Below, one piece after another: positions 1 through 8,597 of a DNA stretch of 64,000 bases. Made by a program: the position numbers and the translations under genes. The stretch is from Pedobacter sp. Leaf250 (GTDB lineage Bacteria > Bacteroidota > Bacteroidia > Sphingobacteriales > Sphingobacteriaceae). The number at the start of each line of letters is the position of its first letter. The stretch's first letter is position 1. The notes under the pieces were generated by a model that was not told where the DNA came from, did not search any database, and was given only the letters and a program-made list of their open reading frames with translations. The stretch spans positions 124,001 through 188,000 of the forward strand of contig NZ_CAKLBU010000006.1 of the NCBI RefSeq assembly GCF_920984735.1, read 5' to 3'.

Positions 1-219
1 ATCCGTAACGGCGCCAATTTGCGATCCCTTTACTTTTACACTCACACCAGGCATCGTAATGCCTTTTTCATCTCTAACTGTTCCTGTTATTGTGCTTTGA
101 GCAAAAGCCGAACTGTTTATCAGTATAGTAAATGCAATAACCGCAATAATTTTTGCTTTCGGGATAAGCTTAATTATATTAACCGTTAAAGCATTTAAAA
201 GAAAATAAAATTTCTTCAT
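1..219 (-). CDS. SusC/RagA-family TonB-dependent receptor, N-terminal part (cut by window start)
   Basis: The first 73 codons of a reverse-strand gene are visible; the rest lies outside the window. The protein opens with a long basic/hydrophobic signal peptide ending in SSAFAQ at about residue 41. A carboxypeptidase-regulatory-like segment follows (TITGTVRDEKG, then PGVSVKVKGS), the standard start of SusC outer-membrane importers, which usually run to about 1000 residues. It is divergent from the LacI-type gene at 653 and shares a 433-bp control region with it, so it is probably that regulator's target and likely the first gene of a glycan-uptake locus. The family call is good; the substrate cannot be told. 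Confidence 0.85.
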   Translation of the reverse strand, partial: MKKFYFLLNALTVNIIKLIPKAKIIAVIAFTILINSSAFAQSTITGTVRDEKGITMPGVSVKVKGSQIGAVTD

Positions 220-586
220 AATTTATATTAATATTAATCTGTTTAGTGAAACTTGCGCATACCAATACCAGTCCTGTTACGCCAAAAGCATAATAAGTTT
301 TCGTAATAATAATTGCATAGACTTTAGACCATTGAATAGCGCCTAAATAATCTGCTTTTTAAAATAAATGAATAGGATAATTAATACCTATGTTGGAGAT
401 TTGGATGTTGTTTGAATGCCTAAGTTTAAGTACCGTGAATAACTGCATGGCAACAGCGGTTGCATGATAGGGTAATTTTTTTTCATGTTTATTTGGTTAG
501 TTTTTTTTAATTGATCTAATTTATGGAAGCAAAAAAGAATTCCTCCACACTAATATCCAATAAACACAAAAAACATGCTTAAACTA
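220..586. other. Intergenic control region between susC and the LacI-type gene
   Basis: This AT-rich stretch separates the divergent susC and lacI-type genes and has no open frame with coding character. I found no good TAnnTTTG element for the susC side. The recognisable signals lie at its right end (the palindrome and promoter listed separately). Confidence 0.5.
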
Positions 587-606
587 TATTTCAAACGTTT
601 GAAATA
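587..606. promoter_or_regulatory. Perfect 20-bp palindrome, probable LacI-family operator
   Basis: The 20 bases read tatttcaaacgtttgaaata, a perfect palindrome around a central CG. LacI/GalR family operators are typically palindromes with a central CG, and this one sits 46 bp before the LacI-type gene and in the shared region with susC. The simplest reading is that the regulator represses itself and the susC locus until an inducing sugar binds. The palindrome is seen directly; regulator identity is inferred from position. Confidence 0.75.
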
Positions 607-612
607 ATAGCA

Positions 613-620
613 TAATTTTG
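613..620 (+). promoter_or_regulatory. Bacteroidota -7 element (TAnnTTTG) for the LacI-type gene
   Basis: The bases taattttg match the Bacteroidota sigma-ABfr -7 consensus TAnnTTTG. The element lies just downstream of the palindrome and 33 bp before the ATG, so repressor bound at the palindrome would block the promoter. A -33 TTTG at the usual distance is not clear, which keeps confidence moderate. Confidence 0.45.
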
Positions 621-652
621 CTTAACTATGCATTACCCTATCTCCATGCGAT

Positions 653-1666
653 ATGCAAAACACTCCGGTAACCTTAAAAAATTTGGCAGAAAAATTAAAG
701 ATGTCAATATCAACAGTGTCTAAAGCATTGAATAACTATCCTACCATAAACGAATTCACTAAAAAGCGTGTTCAGGATTTGGCAAGGGAATTACACTTTA
801 CGCCAAACAAATCTGCCATTAATCTTAAACAAGGAAAATCAAAAATTATAGGTATAATTTTACCGAACCTTTTAGACCATTTTTTTACGAGAAGTGTTTA
901 TGGCCTCGAACAATTTGCTTCTACACTCGGGTACAATGTTATCATCAGTCAATCGCATGATAGTTTAGAGAAGGAAATCCAATCTGCAAATATGCTTTTA
1001 CAAACCCGGGTAGATGGTTTAATTGTAGCCATTTCTAAACATACCCAAGATTTTTCTCATTTTAACGAATTTGAGAAAATGGGTACTCCAGTAGTTTACT
1101 ATACCCGAAACCCAAGTTTTAACCTGAACTGTCATAAAGTTTTGTGCAATACTTTTCAGGGTGCCTATCAAGCTACCAAGTTCCTGATTGAAAGGGGCCA
1201 TCAACATATTGCCTATCTGGGCGGCCCAAAAATGATCAGTTTTACCCACGATCGATTTAATGGTTACATCCATTCACTTAAAGATCATGGTATTCCGTTT
1301 TCTGCAGAACTGGTGGCTTACACCGATTTTGATAAAGAAAGTACCATTACTGCCATTAAAAGTCTATTTTCATCTGAAGAGAAAATACCAACAGCTCTGG
1401 TGGCTTTTAAAGAACCAATTTTATTTGATGCCATGAAATATTTGCGTTCAATTAATCATCCGAACTTTCAAAACCTCGAATGCATTGGCTTCGGTAATAC
1501 CTCGTTTATAAGCTATTTTAATTCACCTCCTGTTGCCTCTATCGAAGAAAACCCCGAATCAGTTGGAGAAAATGCAATGAAACTTCTTTTGCAGCTTTTA
1601 AACAGAAACATTGAAATTAGCGACTACCAAAAAATATTAGTCGATTGTAGGTTAGTGGTGCATTAA
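653..1666 (+). CDS. LacI/GalR-family transcriptional regulator
   Basis: A 337-residue protein with the full LacI layout. The N-terminal helix-turn-helix covers about residues 7-27 (LKNLAEKLKMSISTVSKALN) and is followed by the hinge region. A periplasmic-binding-protein-like sensor starts near residue 62 (KSKIIGIILPNL) and runs to the end. Length and order are normal for the family. It stands divergent from a susC gene with a central-CG palindrome between them, which points to control of sugar uptake through that receptor and to autoregulation. The ligand is unknown. The ATG at 653 fits the domain start and lies 33 bp after a -7 element. Confidence 0.92.
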   Translation: MQNTPVTLKNLAEKLKMSISTVSKALNNYPTINEFTKKRVQDLARELHFTPNKSAINLKQGKSKIIGIILPNLLDHFFTRSVYGLEQFASTLGYNVIISQSHDSLEKEIQSANMLLQTRVDGLIVAISKHTQDFSHFNEFEKMGTPVVYYTRNPSFNLNCHKVLCNTFQGAYQATKFLIERGHQHIAYLGGPKMISFTHDRFNGYIHSLKDHGIPFSAELVAYTDFDKESTITAIKSLFSSEEKIPTALVAFKEPILFDAMKYLRSINHPNFQNLECIGFGNTSFISYFNSPPVASIEENPESVGENAMKLLLQLLNRNIEISDYQKILVDCRLVVH

Positions 1667-1751
1667 ATAAGCATACTTATGTTAAAATTAATGGAAGTTT
1701 CGTTAAGTGAATTTGCTTTTTATTATGTTTACTACATCTTTTTAAAATCAA

Positions 1752-2324
1752 ATGATCTCTAAAAAACATTTCTTTCAATTCCTATTAATTGCCTTACCTT
1801 TTTCGATAAGCGCACAACAGAAAAATGGCGAAGTTGGTAAATTTTCGGTATCCCCTGCATTTGAGCTGATGCGCTCTACCCACAGTAATCTTTTTTACGC
1901 ACCTTCGTTAAAGGCAAACTATCTTTTCAACAACGGACTTGAACCAGGCATCGGCATCGAGTATTCCAGTACGCCCGTACACCACGACAATGGATATGTA
2001 TTATATCAGGTTAGGTTCTTGCCTATTTATGGCAACTTAAAATATAACTTTAAAACAAGCAGAAAAATAAGGCCTTACGCCGAAACCTCGCTTGGAATTT
2101 CATTTAACCAATACGATCGTGCTGAAGACCCCACACCTAATATCAAAGCTAAAATTTCTGAACAGGGGTTTTATGTTTATACTGGATTTGGCGCTAAATA
2201 CCGCATCAGCCAGGGCATAAATACTTTTTTAGCTGTCGGATTTAAAGGTTATAAAATGAGTACGAACGATTTGGATATTAACCCACACGGACTTTCGTTT
2301 ACACTTGGTTTTACATTTTTTTAA
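1752..2324 (+). CDS. Outer-membrane beta-barrel protein
   Basis: A 190-residue protein with a signal peptide ending SISAQQ near residue 23. Alternating beta strands follow, rich in Tyr, Phe and Gly, and the chain ends in aromatic residues (LGFTFF), the usual C-terminus of outer-membrane barrels. It resembles the small barrel proteins often called 'outer membrane beta-barrel protein' in Bacteroidota. It is the first gene of a tight operon: only two bases separate its stop from the next ATG. Its role is unknown, but operon membership ties it to two VirJ/AcvB-type hydrolases and, across the convergent junction, to mprF. Confidence 0.75.
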   Translation: MISKKHFFQFLLIALPFSISAQQKNGEVGKFSVSPAFELMRSTHSNLFYAPSLKANYLFNNGLEPGIGIEYSSTPVHHDNGYVLYQVRFLPIYGNLKYNFKTSRKIRPYAETSLGISFNQYDRAEDPTPNIKAKISEQGFYVYTGFGAKYRISQGINTFLAVGFKGYKMSTNDLDINPHGLSFTLGFTFF

Positions 2325-2326
2325 GG

Positions 2327-3046
2327 ATGAAGAATTTTGGGTGGTTGTTGATTATTGGTGCACTTCTGCTAAATGGTTGTGCAATCTTTAAACGAGAACG
2401 GGTACATGAAAATTTCGGTGTCGAAAGCCGGGAATTTAATTTGCCTGTTTTCTTTTATCCAGCAAAAAATCCAGCTGCAAAAAAACTGCTTATTTTTCTT
2501 TCTGGCGATGGTGGCTGGATTAAGTTTGAAGATGATCTTTCTTTAATGTTTGCAAAAAAAGGTTTCCACACCATTGGAATTAATTCAAGAGATTATTTCT
2601 GGAAGCAAAAAACACCAGAGGAAACAGAAAAAGACATCAGTCAGCTCATCAGAAAATATGCCTTGAAGTATCAAACAAACCAGATTTATTTATGTGGATA
2701 TTCTTTTGGCGCCGACATTATTCCCTTTATCTACAATCGATTGCCATACCGTGCAAAAAGGCATGTAATGGCTCTGGAAATGCTATCGCCTTATTCTACT
2801 ACCGCTTTTAAAGTTCGATTTGGAGATCTCACTAATCTTTCGAGCGACAATAATCCTTATAAGGTTGATCTGGAAGTAAAAAAAATTAATGTGCCGATCT
2901 ATTGTTTCTACGGTGTTGAGGAAAATGAAAAGCCTCTGGAATCCACCATTCAGAAAAACTTCATACTAAGCAAGCTTCAGGGCGATCATCATTATGAAGA
3001 AATAGAATATGAAAAAATAGTTTCCGCCTTGAAAACAAGAAAATAA
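2327..3046 (+). CDS. VirJ/AcvB-family alpha/beta hydrolase, lipoprotein
   Basis: A 239-residue protein with a lipoprotein signal (LLNGC, Cys18). The mature part carries VirJ/AcvB signatures: LSGDGGW near residues 59-64 and a nucleophile elbow GYSFGAD with Ser126, plus a late histidine in GDHHYEE. AcvB-type proteins from Agrobacterium and Rhizobium hydrolyse lysyl-phosphatidylglycerol and sit beside the synthase lpiA/mprF. Here mprF follows this operon in convergent orientation. The family is well supported; the aminoacyl-lipid hydrolase role is inferred from family and context. It is followed two bases later by a paralogue. Confidence 0.82.
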   Translation: MKNFGWLLIIGALLLNGCAIFKRERVHENFGVESREFNLPVFFYPAKNPAAKKLLIFLSGDGGWIKFEDDLSLMFAKKGFHTIGINSRDYFWKQKTPEETEKDISQLIRKYALKYQTNQIYLCGYSFGADIIPFIYNRLPYRAKRHVMALEMLSPYSTTAFKVRFGDLTNLSSDNNPYKVDLEVKKINVPIYCFYGVEENEKPLESTIQKNFILSKLQGDHHYEEIEYEKIVSALKTRK

Positions 3047-3048
3047 CA

Positions 3049-3726
3049 ATGCAAAAAATCTCCCTATACGTACTCATCCTGATCGGTTTTTATGCTTTTC
3101 AGGCCAATGCACAAGATATGTCCAAATATCCGCTTACCCTAAAACAAAAGAACAGCGCCAAACGCATTATTTTTTACCTGAGCGGTGACGGTGGAATGAA
3201 CAGCTTTTCACAGAGTGTTGTAGATGGCCTGGTGGAAAAGAACTATGCAATAGTAAGTTTAGATAGTAAAAAATATTTTTGGGATTCGAAAACGCCCGAT
3301 AAATTGGCGCAGGATTTAAATAGCATCATTGCATATTATTTAAAAACTTGGGATAAAGATGAATTTTCGATTTTAGGCTATTCATTTGGTGCGGATGCCG
3401 CTTTATTTCTTATACCACGTTTAACTAAGGATTTACAGACAAAATATCAATCCACAGTTGTATTATCGCCATCGACATCCACTGATTTTGTGGTGAAGCT
3501 CACCGATATGATGGGCTTTGGTAGCAAGGAGGCCAAATACAAAACCGTTCCCGAGCTTGCCAAAATTAATAGCCGTTTAATGATGATTTTCGGCCGTGAT
3601 GAAGATGAAAATATTTATAAGGCTTTTCCAGAAATAAAAAACATCGTCAAAATCCAGATTCCTGGTTCGCATAAATTTAACAACGATATCCAAAAAGTAG
3701 TGAATACCATTCAATCGGGTTTATAA
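3049..3726 (+). CDS. Second VirJ/AcvB-family alpha/beta hydrolase, secreted
   Basis: A 225-residue paralogue of the preceding gene, starting two bases after its stop. The signal peptide ends ANAQ near residue 22 and has no lipobox, so it is likely soluble in the periplasm while its neighbour is membrane-anchored. It keeps the markers LSGDGGM (about 44-50), YFWDSKTPDKLAQD, and the nucleophile elbow GYSFGAD with Ser112, and ends with a probable catalytic histidine in GSHKF. Its stop is one base from the convergent end of mprF. A shared role with its paralogue in aminoacyl-phospholipid turnover is inferred; substrate division between the two is unknown. Confidence 0.82.
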   Translation: MQKISLYVLILIGFYAFQANAQDMSKYPLTLKQKNSAKRIIFYLSGDGGMNSFSQSVVDGLVEKNYAIVSLDSKKYFWDSKTPDKLAQDLNSIIAYYLKTWDKDEFSILGYSFGADAALFLIPRLTKDLQTKYQSTVVLSPSTSTDFVVKLTDMMGFGSKEAKYKTVPELAKINSRLMMIFGRDEDENIYKAFPEIKNIVKIQIPGSHKFNNDIQKVVNTIQSGL

Positions 3727-3727
3727 A

Positions 3728-6316
3728 CTAGCTGCCTTCTGATATGCGTTTTAAAGCATTCGGCACTTGCAGCAAATGGTAATGATGACTGTAAATCAGA
3801 TACTTTTTTCTCCATGATGGATAAAACTTTTCCTTGTATTTTCTTAACCCTTTAAATTGGGCAAAAGCCTTTAAGTTATCATAAGCATACTTAATGGTTT
3901 TTTGAGTAAAATCAGGCCCATCAATACCCGAAAGTGGTGCTAGTCCCATATTTACACTTTCAAACCCTTCATCTTTCAGGTATAAAAACGTTTTTGCCAG
4001 CAGCATATCCAAAACGCCATTTGGTGCATCGGTTTCCTTTCTGATTAAATCATAAGTTGCCTCCCCAGGTGCATAATCCGGAACGATATTTAAAAACGCG
4101 TATACTTTTTCCTCCTGATCCTCAATGGTCAAAATAACCTGGTTCTTTAAAATGCTCTTATCGAAAACCCCTTGTGTAAATGCAACTTCTTTCTGGTTTA
4201 AATCGCGAAGCCAATTATCAGAAACCGTTTGTAATTTCTGTAATAAACCCTCTTTTTGCTGGCCTTTATAAACCTTAAATACATAGCCTTCACCACTTAA
4301 TCTGTTAATTGCACTTCTGGTGGTCTTCATCTTCCCGCCATCAATCGTAAATGCTTTCAGATCAAGAATTGCCTCTTCGCCAATGGGAATATACTTTTTA
4401 CCGATCCCTTTATACATATCCAAGGAGTCTTCATCCACACGGTAATAAGCTGCAATGAAACCATTTTCACGACAACGCTCCTCAAACTTTTCAATCATCG
4501 CGATTTTATCAGCCGTATTATCTGCAACGGGATCTTCCAATACGAGTGCAAAATGCCTGGTAATTTTGAAACTGATAAACGCCGTTCGGCTCTCGTTAAA
4601 GTAAATGAACTTATCAGGATAGGTTTTAAAATAATCGAGCGCCGAATTTCCATTTTCAGCCATCAGCATATCGGCCTCCTTAAATTCTTCAGGACTGTTA
4701 TAAGGCTTGGAAAAATATGGCTTTAATAAACTGAAAATGATGAACAGGATAACTACCCCACTCGCTGCATAAATCGACTGTTCGAAGTGGATGCCGAATT
4801 TTGTTAACGGGTGTAATGCCTTATCATCAATAAAGAAGATTACTTTCAACACGGCTGTTACCGAATCAATGAATTTAAACTCTACACCAAAATGCCTTTT
4901 CTCCATGAAATAAAAACCCAGTACGCCATAGGCAAATACTGAGGCAATAGCATAGATAAATACACTGTAGCTAATTTTGACAAACTTTGGATGAGGCTTG
5001 AGTTTGTAATTATCCCTGGTGTAAAATAATGATGAGCCGGCAATCAGCGCCAATGCAGCCTCTTCATAATCAGCAGCTTTTAGCAAATGGCCAATAATGG
5101 AAAACAAGGTAAGGGATATGGCAACATACCAGGCTCTTTTAGATCCCTGAAGTAAAAAGATGCTCACCATTACGAGAATCAGTCCGAAGATGAGGACCAG
5201 TGCATTACTGGTTACGATCAAATCCTCGGGAAGAATATTCTTAACCAACCTTAACCTTGTTGGAATGGATGGTGTAATGGAAGAAATAATATTCACCACG
5301 CCCAAAATAAGGATAATGAAAGCCGGCAGGATACGAAGAACAATACTATCTTTTTTAAGGATAAAAGAAATAACACCACCGATTAAAGGCAGCCAGAATT
5401 CAAAAAACCTGAACATTAGCGTAATGGTTGCTGCTGCAATTAGCGGGAAGCCAAACTGACCGAGAATGAAGGTAAGCGAAACCTCAATGGTACCCAAACC
5501 ACGTAGAAAAGGCGAAGCAATCAGCAAAATAACCATCACAATATATCCTACAATTGCAGCAGGAATGCTGGCTTGAAAACCCAGTGCCAGCATGCAAATA
5601 TATAAATGAACAATGCCGATAAATTCAATCGAAATGGAAACTAGCAATGTTAACCAGAACTGCTTTCTGCTAATTTGTTCTTCGATCATGTCATCAAAAA
5701 CCGTTGAAAGCGATGGTCTGATTTTAGCGATGTAGCGATAGGCCCAACCTTTTTTTGAGATGGAGTAAATGGAAACAAAAAGAAAAATGGTAAGCAGTAA
5801 TAAAAAAACGAAACTCCAAATTTCAACCTGACCTAATTTTGTGGACAGTAAGGCAATACCCAAAACAGGAATTGCAACGACAACTACGGATAGAATCCCG
5901 CAGAAAGCAAATAGTGTAGATGAAAGATGGATTTTGGATTTAGAAATACCCTTTTCTTCAATTTCCCTTGTAAAAAAAATGAGGGAAGAAAAGCCTCCTG
6001 CAGGTAAAAATATACTAATTAAATTACGCTTTAAAAAAAGCTTAATGGCATTTCCTAAAGATAGGTCGACATTTAAAGCCTTGAAACTGTGCACATACAT
6101 TTGGCCCTGGGCAACAATATAAACTCCAGTTAAAAGAATACCCAATACAATGTAAATAGGTATCGAGGTGCGAAGTTGCTCGTTAATTTGCACAACCTCT
6201 ACATGCTGTGCCCGAATAAAAAATACAGCCATTCCGAGCATGAAAACTGCCAGAAAAAACTGCCAAAAAAACTTATTGTAAACGAGGTTGGATAGAAATG
6301 ATTTTGCTTTGTGCAT
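3728..6316 (-). CDS. mprF: MprF-type bifunctional phosphatidylglycerol aminoacyltransferase/flippase
   Basis: An 862-residue protein, close to the usual MprF length. About residues 15-545 hold many membrane helices (the flippase and synthase-membrane part, with the family-typical segment LPAGGFSSLIFF around 103-114). The soluble C-terminal DUF2156/GNAT-like transferase domain runs from about 560 to the end. In the family this domain moves an aminoacyl group from tRNA to phosphatidylglycerol and the membrane part flips the product outward, lowering surface charge and giving resistance to cationic peptides. Which amino acid is used cannot be read from sequence. It converges with the VirJ/AcvB-type operon, which may reverse its reaction. 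Confidence 0.9.
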   Translation of the reverse strand: MHKAKSFLSNLVYNKFFWQFFLAVFMLGMAVFFIRAQHVEVVQINEQLRTSIPIYIVLGILLTGVYIVAQGQMYVHSFKALNVDLSLGNAIKLFLKRNLISIFLPAGGFSSLIFFTREIEEKGISKSKIHLSSTLFAFCGILSVVVVAIPVLGIALLSTKLGQVEIWSFVFLLLLTIFLFVSIYSISKKGWAYRYIAKIRPSLSTVFDDMIEEQISRKQFWLTLLVSISIEFIGIVHLYICMLALGFQASIPAAIVGYIVMVILLIASPFLRGLGTIEVSLTFILGQFGFPLIAAATITLMFRFFEFWLPLIGGVISFILKKDSIVLRILPAFIILILGVVNIISSITPSIPTRLRLVKNILPEDLIVTSNALVLIFGLILVMVSIFLLQGSKRAWYVAISLTLFSIIGHLLKAADYEEAALALIAGSSLFYTRDNYKLKPHPKFVKISYSVFIYAIASVFAYGVLGFYFMEKRHFGVEFKFIDSVTAVLKVIFFIDDKALHPLTKFGIHFEQSIYAASGVVILFIIFSLLKPYFSKPYNSPEEFKEADMLMAENGNSALDYFKTYPDKFIYFNESRTAFISFKITRHFALVLEDPVADNTADKIAMIEKFEERCRENGFIAAYYRVDEDSLDMYKGIGKKYIPIGEEAILDLKAFTIDGGKMKTTRSAINRLSGEGYVFKVYKGQQKEGLLQKLQTVSDNWLRDLNQKEVAFTQGVFDKSILKNQVILTIEDQEEKVYAFLNIVPDYAPGEATYDLIRKETDAPNGVLDMLLAKTFLYLKDEGFESVNMGLAPLSGIDGPDFTQKTIKYAYDNLKAFAQFKGLRKYKEKFYPSWRKKYLIYSHHYHLLQVPNALKRISEGS

Positions 6317-6750
6317 AATAAATATTGATCATAACAAAACACAAAAAATTGTTCAGCATTGATCAAGGGGATGATTAATAATTAGTTCTTCAATTACTAA
6401 AGTAAAAACATTTTATTAAACAACAACCTCAAAAGCGAAATAACTCGAAAACCTACGATTCTATAAAATTACTTTCGTTCACTTAAAAGTGAAGTTGATT
6501 ATTTAATGTATATTTTTATCATTTGAATAATAGAAAATAATACCCAAATCATTTGCAATCTCTTAGCAAACAGATAAATTTCAATTCCTCCCAATTTTTA
6601 TAATTTGCTTTATTCAATTTGGAATGATGACTGGCTTTATACTATAAGCCGGAATATCATGAAATAATTTATTTTTATTGGGAATAAGTATATCTTGAAA
6701 CAATTGTGTCTTTATGATAAAAGCACAGAACTAAAAGAGATTGCCTGTTG
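6317..6750. other. Divergent intergenic region between mprF and the ECF sigma gene
   Basis: This 434-bp AT-rich stretch must contain the promoters of mprF (leftward) and of the sigma-factor gene (rightward). I see no coding frame, strong repeat or clear TAnnTTTG element. Confidence 0.4.
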
Positions 6751-7359
6751 ATGTCAGAAAAAGAACTGAAGATTTTAACATTATTTAAAAACATTGAGCA
6801 GGGAAACAAATCTGCTTTTGATGAGCTTTTTATGCTTTATCACCATAAGCTTTTGGCGGTAGCAAGGCATTATTTAAGTAACCTGGAAAGTGCTGAAGAA
6901 ATAACATCAGAACTCTTTGTAAAATTGTGGCTGAAACGTGGTAGTTTATCAAAAGTAAATAGTCCAGAAGTATATCTGTTCACTTCTATAAAAAATGCCA
7001 GTCTTAATTTGATCAGGTCTGAAAAGAGAAGAAAGTTAGGTTTTAATCTATGGTCAGCTGAGGAGGTGTCGATAGAAACTTCGAATATTACCGATCAGGA
7101 ATTGTATAAACTGCTTAACAAAGCCATTGCAGAACTTCCTGAACAGCGTAGGATCATTTTTATTATGATTAAGGAAGACGGATTAAAGAGCAAGGCGGTG
7201 GCAGAGATTCTGGGGATTTCAGTCAGGACAGTTGAAAATCAGCTCTACAAAGCTGTAAAATCTTTGGCCGATACGATTAGTATATATTTAGGGTATCACC
7301 CCCAATATAAAAAGAGGCGTAGCATCGTTGCGCAATTGATCTTATCTTTTTTTTTATGA
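6751..7359 (+). CDS. FecI-type ECF RNA polymerase sigma factor
   Basis: A 202-residue sigma-70 family protein with region 2 in the first half (DELFMLYHHKLLAVARHYL, then AEEITSELFVKLW) and a region 4 helix-turn-helix near residues 125-170 (LPEQRRIIFIMIKEDGLK, then ILGISVRTVENQLYKAVK). A TTG lies directly before the ATG at 6751; the ATG is preferred because a purine-rich aagagatt stretch precedes it by a normal distance. It is followed by a FecR-type anti-sigma gene and a TonB-dependent transducer, the standard cell-surface signalling trio in Bacteroidota, and probably drives expression of the receptor downstream. Confidence 0.9.
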   Translation: MSEKELKILTLFKNIEQGNKSAFDELFMLYHHKLLAVARHYLSNLESAEEITSELFVKLWLKRGSLSKVNSPEVYLFTSIKNASLNLIRSEKRRKLGFNLWSAEEVSIETSNITDQELYKLLNKAIAELPEQRRIIFIMIKEDGLKSKAVAEILGISVRTVENQLYKAVKSLADTISIYLGYHPQYKKRRSIVAQLILSFFL

Positions 7360-7400
7360 TGCAGTGAGTAGTTTTCACATTAAAACTGTCTTTAATGTAA

Positions 7401-8447
7401 ATGCATGGAATGATGAACAGACAAAAATTCATTAAATTATTTTCAAAAAAGCTTTCGGGCGAAATTGAAGCGTATGACAGCGTTTTACTCAATAAGGCCA
7501 TTAGCGATAATGCACATTATAGGGAATTGGCAGATCATCTTGAGCAATATTTTATTAAGCACAATAAATCCGACCAAACCGATAGACAGCAGCAATTGAA
7601 CCAAATTTGGGCTGCTATTCAAGACAATGAAAACAGTCAAATAAGCGGCAAATACGATTATTCAAGCCCTTGGAATTTTTCCATTCCAGGAATTTGGCTT
7701 AAGGCTGCGGCGGTTATTATTATTCTTTCCTTTGTTAGTTTAATCGTTTATCAGCTTCTTTACAAGCAATCAATGGCCGAAATTGAAAGATTAACAACTA
7801 ACGAAACAAAAACCTTTAAAATGCTTGATGATGGAACCAAAGTTTGGCTAAATAAAAACTCAACATTAAGTTATAATAAGTTATTTGGAAAGCAAAAAAG
7901 GGAAATTACCATTGAAGGAGAAGCTTATTTTGATGTAGTAAAAAACAGTAAAATTCAACTTTTTGTACATGCCGGTGCTATCGATATTGAAGTAAAAGGA
8001 ACGGCCTTCAATGTTAAAACACAAAAGGAAAGCCAAAATATCGAAGTGGCACTGATTAGGGGTTTGATTCAGGTTAGTGAAAGGCAAGATGAGAACAAAA
8101 CATTTTTACTGCACCCCAACGAGAAAATTGTATACACTACCACCCAAAAAGCAGAAAATAATAAGCTCCAGATTAAATCAATAGATCCATCCGAACTTTT
8201 AAACGAAACCAAATGGATTGCAGATACATTGGTTTTCAGAAAAGATAAGCTTAAGGATTTAGCCATTAAATTGGAGAAAAAATACGATGTGAAAATAGAT
8301 ATCCAAAGCGAAGCACTCAAAGAAAAACGCTTCAGCGGCATATTTATTAATGAAACCATCGAACAGGCACTTACTTCCCTTAAATTTTCTTACCCCTTAA
8401 CTTACACAATTAATAAAAGGCTGGTGGTAATTAAGGAGCATGAATAA
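7401..8447 (+). CDS. FecR-family anti-sigma factor
   Basis: A 348-residue protein with a cytoplasmic N-terminal part (about 1-100) that should bind the sigma factor, and one membrane helix near residues 103-123 (IWLKAAAVIIILSFVSLIVY). The periplasmic FecR domain contains KVWLNKNSTLSYNK and EGEAYFDV, and a C-terminal DUF4974-type domain ends with LVVIKE. In this family the periplasmic part senses the loaded TonB transducer and releases the ECF sigma factor. ATGs at 7401, 7410 and 7413 are all possible starts. Confidence 0.9.
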   Translation: MHGMMNRQKFIKLFSKKLSGEIEAYDSVLLNKAISDNAHYRELADHLEQYFIKHNKSDQTDRQQQLNQIWAAIQDNENSQISGKYDYSSPWNFSIPGIWLKAAAVIIILSFVSLIVYQLLYKQSMAEIERLTTNETKTFKMLDDGTKVWLNKNSTLSYNKLFGKQKREITIEGEAYFDVVKNSKIQLFVHAGAIDIEVKGTAFNVKTQKESQNIEVALIRGLIQVSERQDENKTFLLHPNEKIVYTTTQKAENNKLQIKSIDPSELLNETKWIADTLVFRKDKLKDLAIKLEKKYDVKIDIQSEALKEKRFSGIFINETIEQALTSLKFSYPLTYTINKRLVVIKEHE

Positions 8448-8597
8448 ACAATGTGATCATCCAATTAGTAAAAGCATGACTCATTCAAAAAAACTTAATT
8501 GGGGATTTTTAAAGCATTATTTAACGAAAAACAGTACCAATCCATTGCCTAGACAATAAGGATTAACCGAATGCGCAACTGAATGTAAAGCCTTGCT

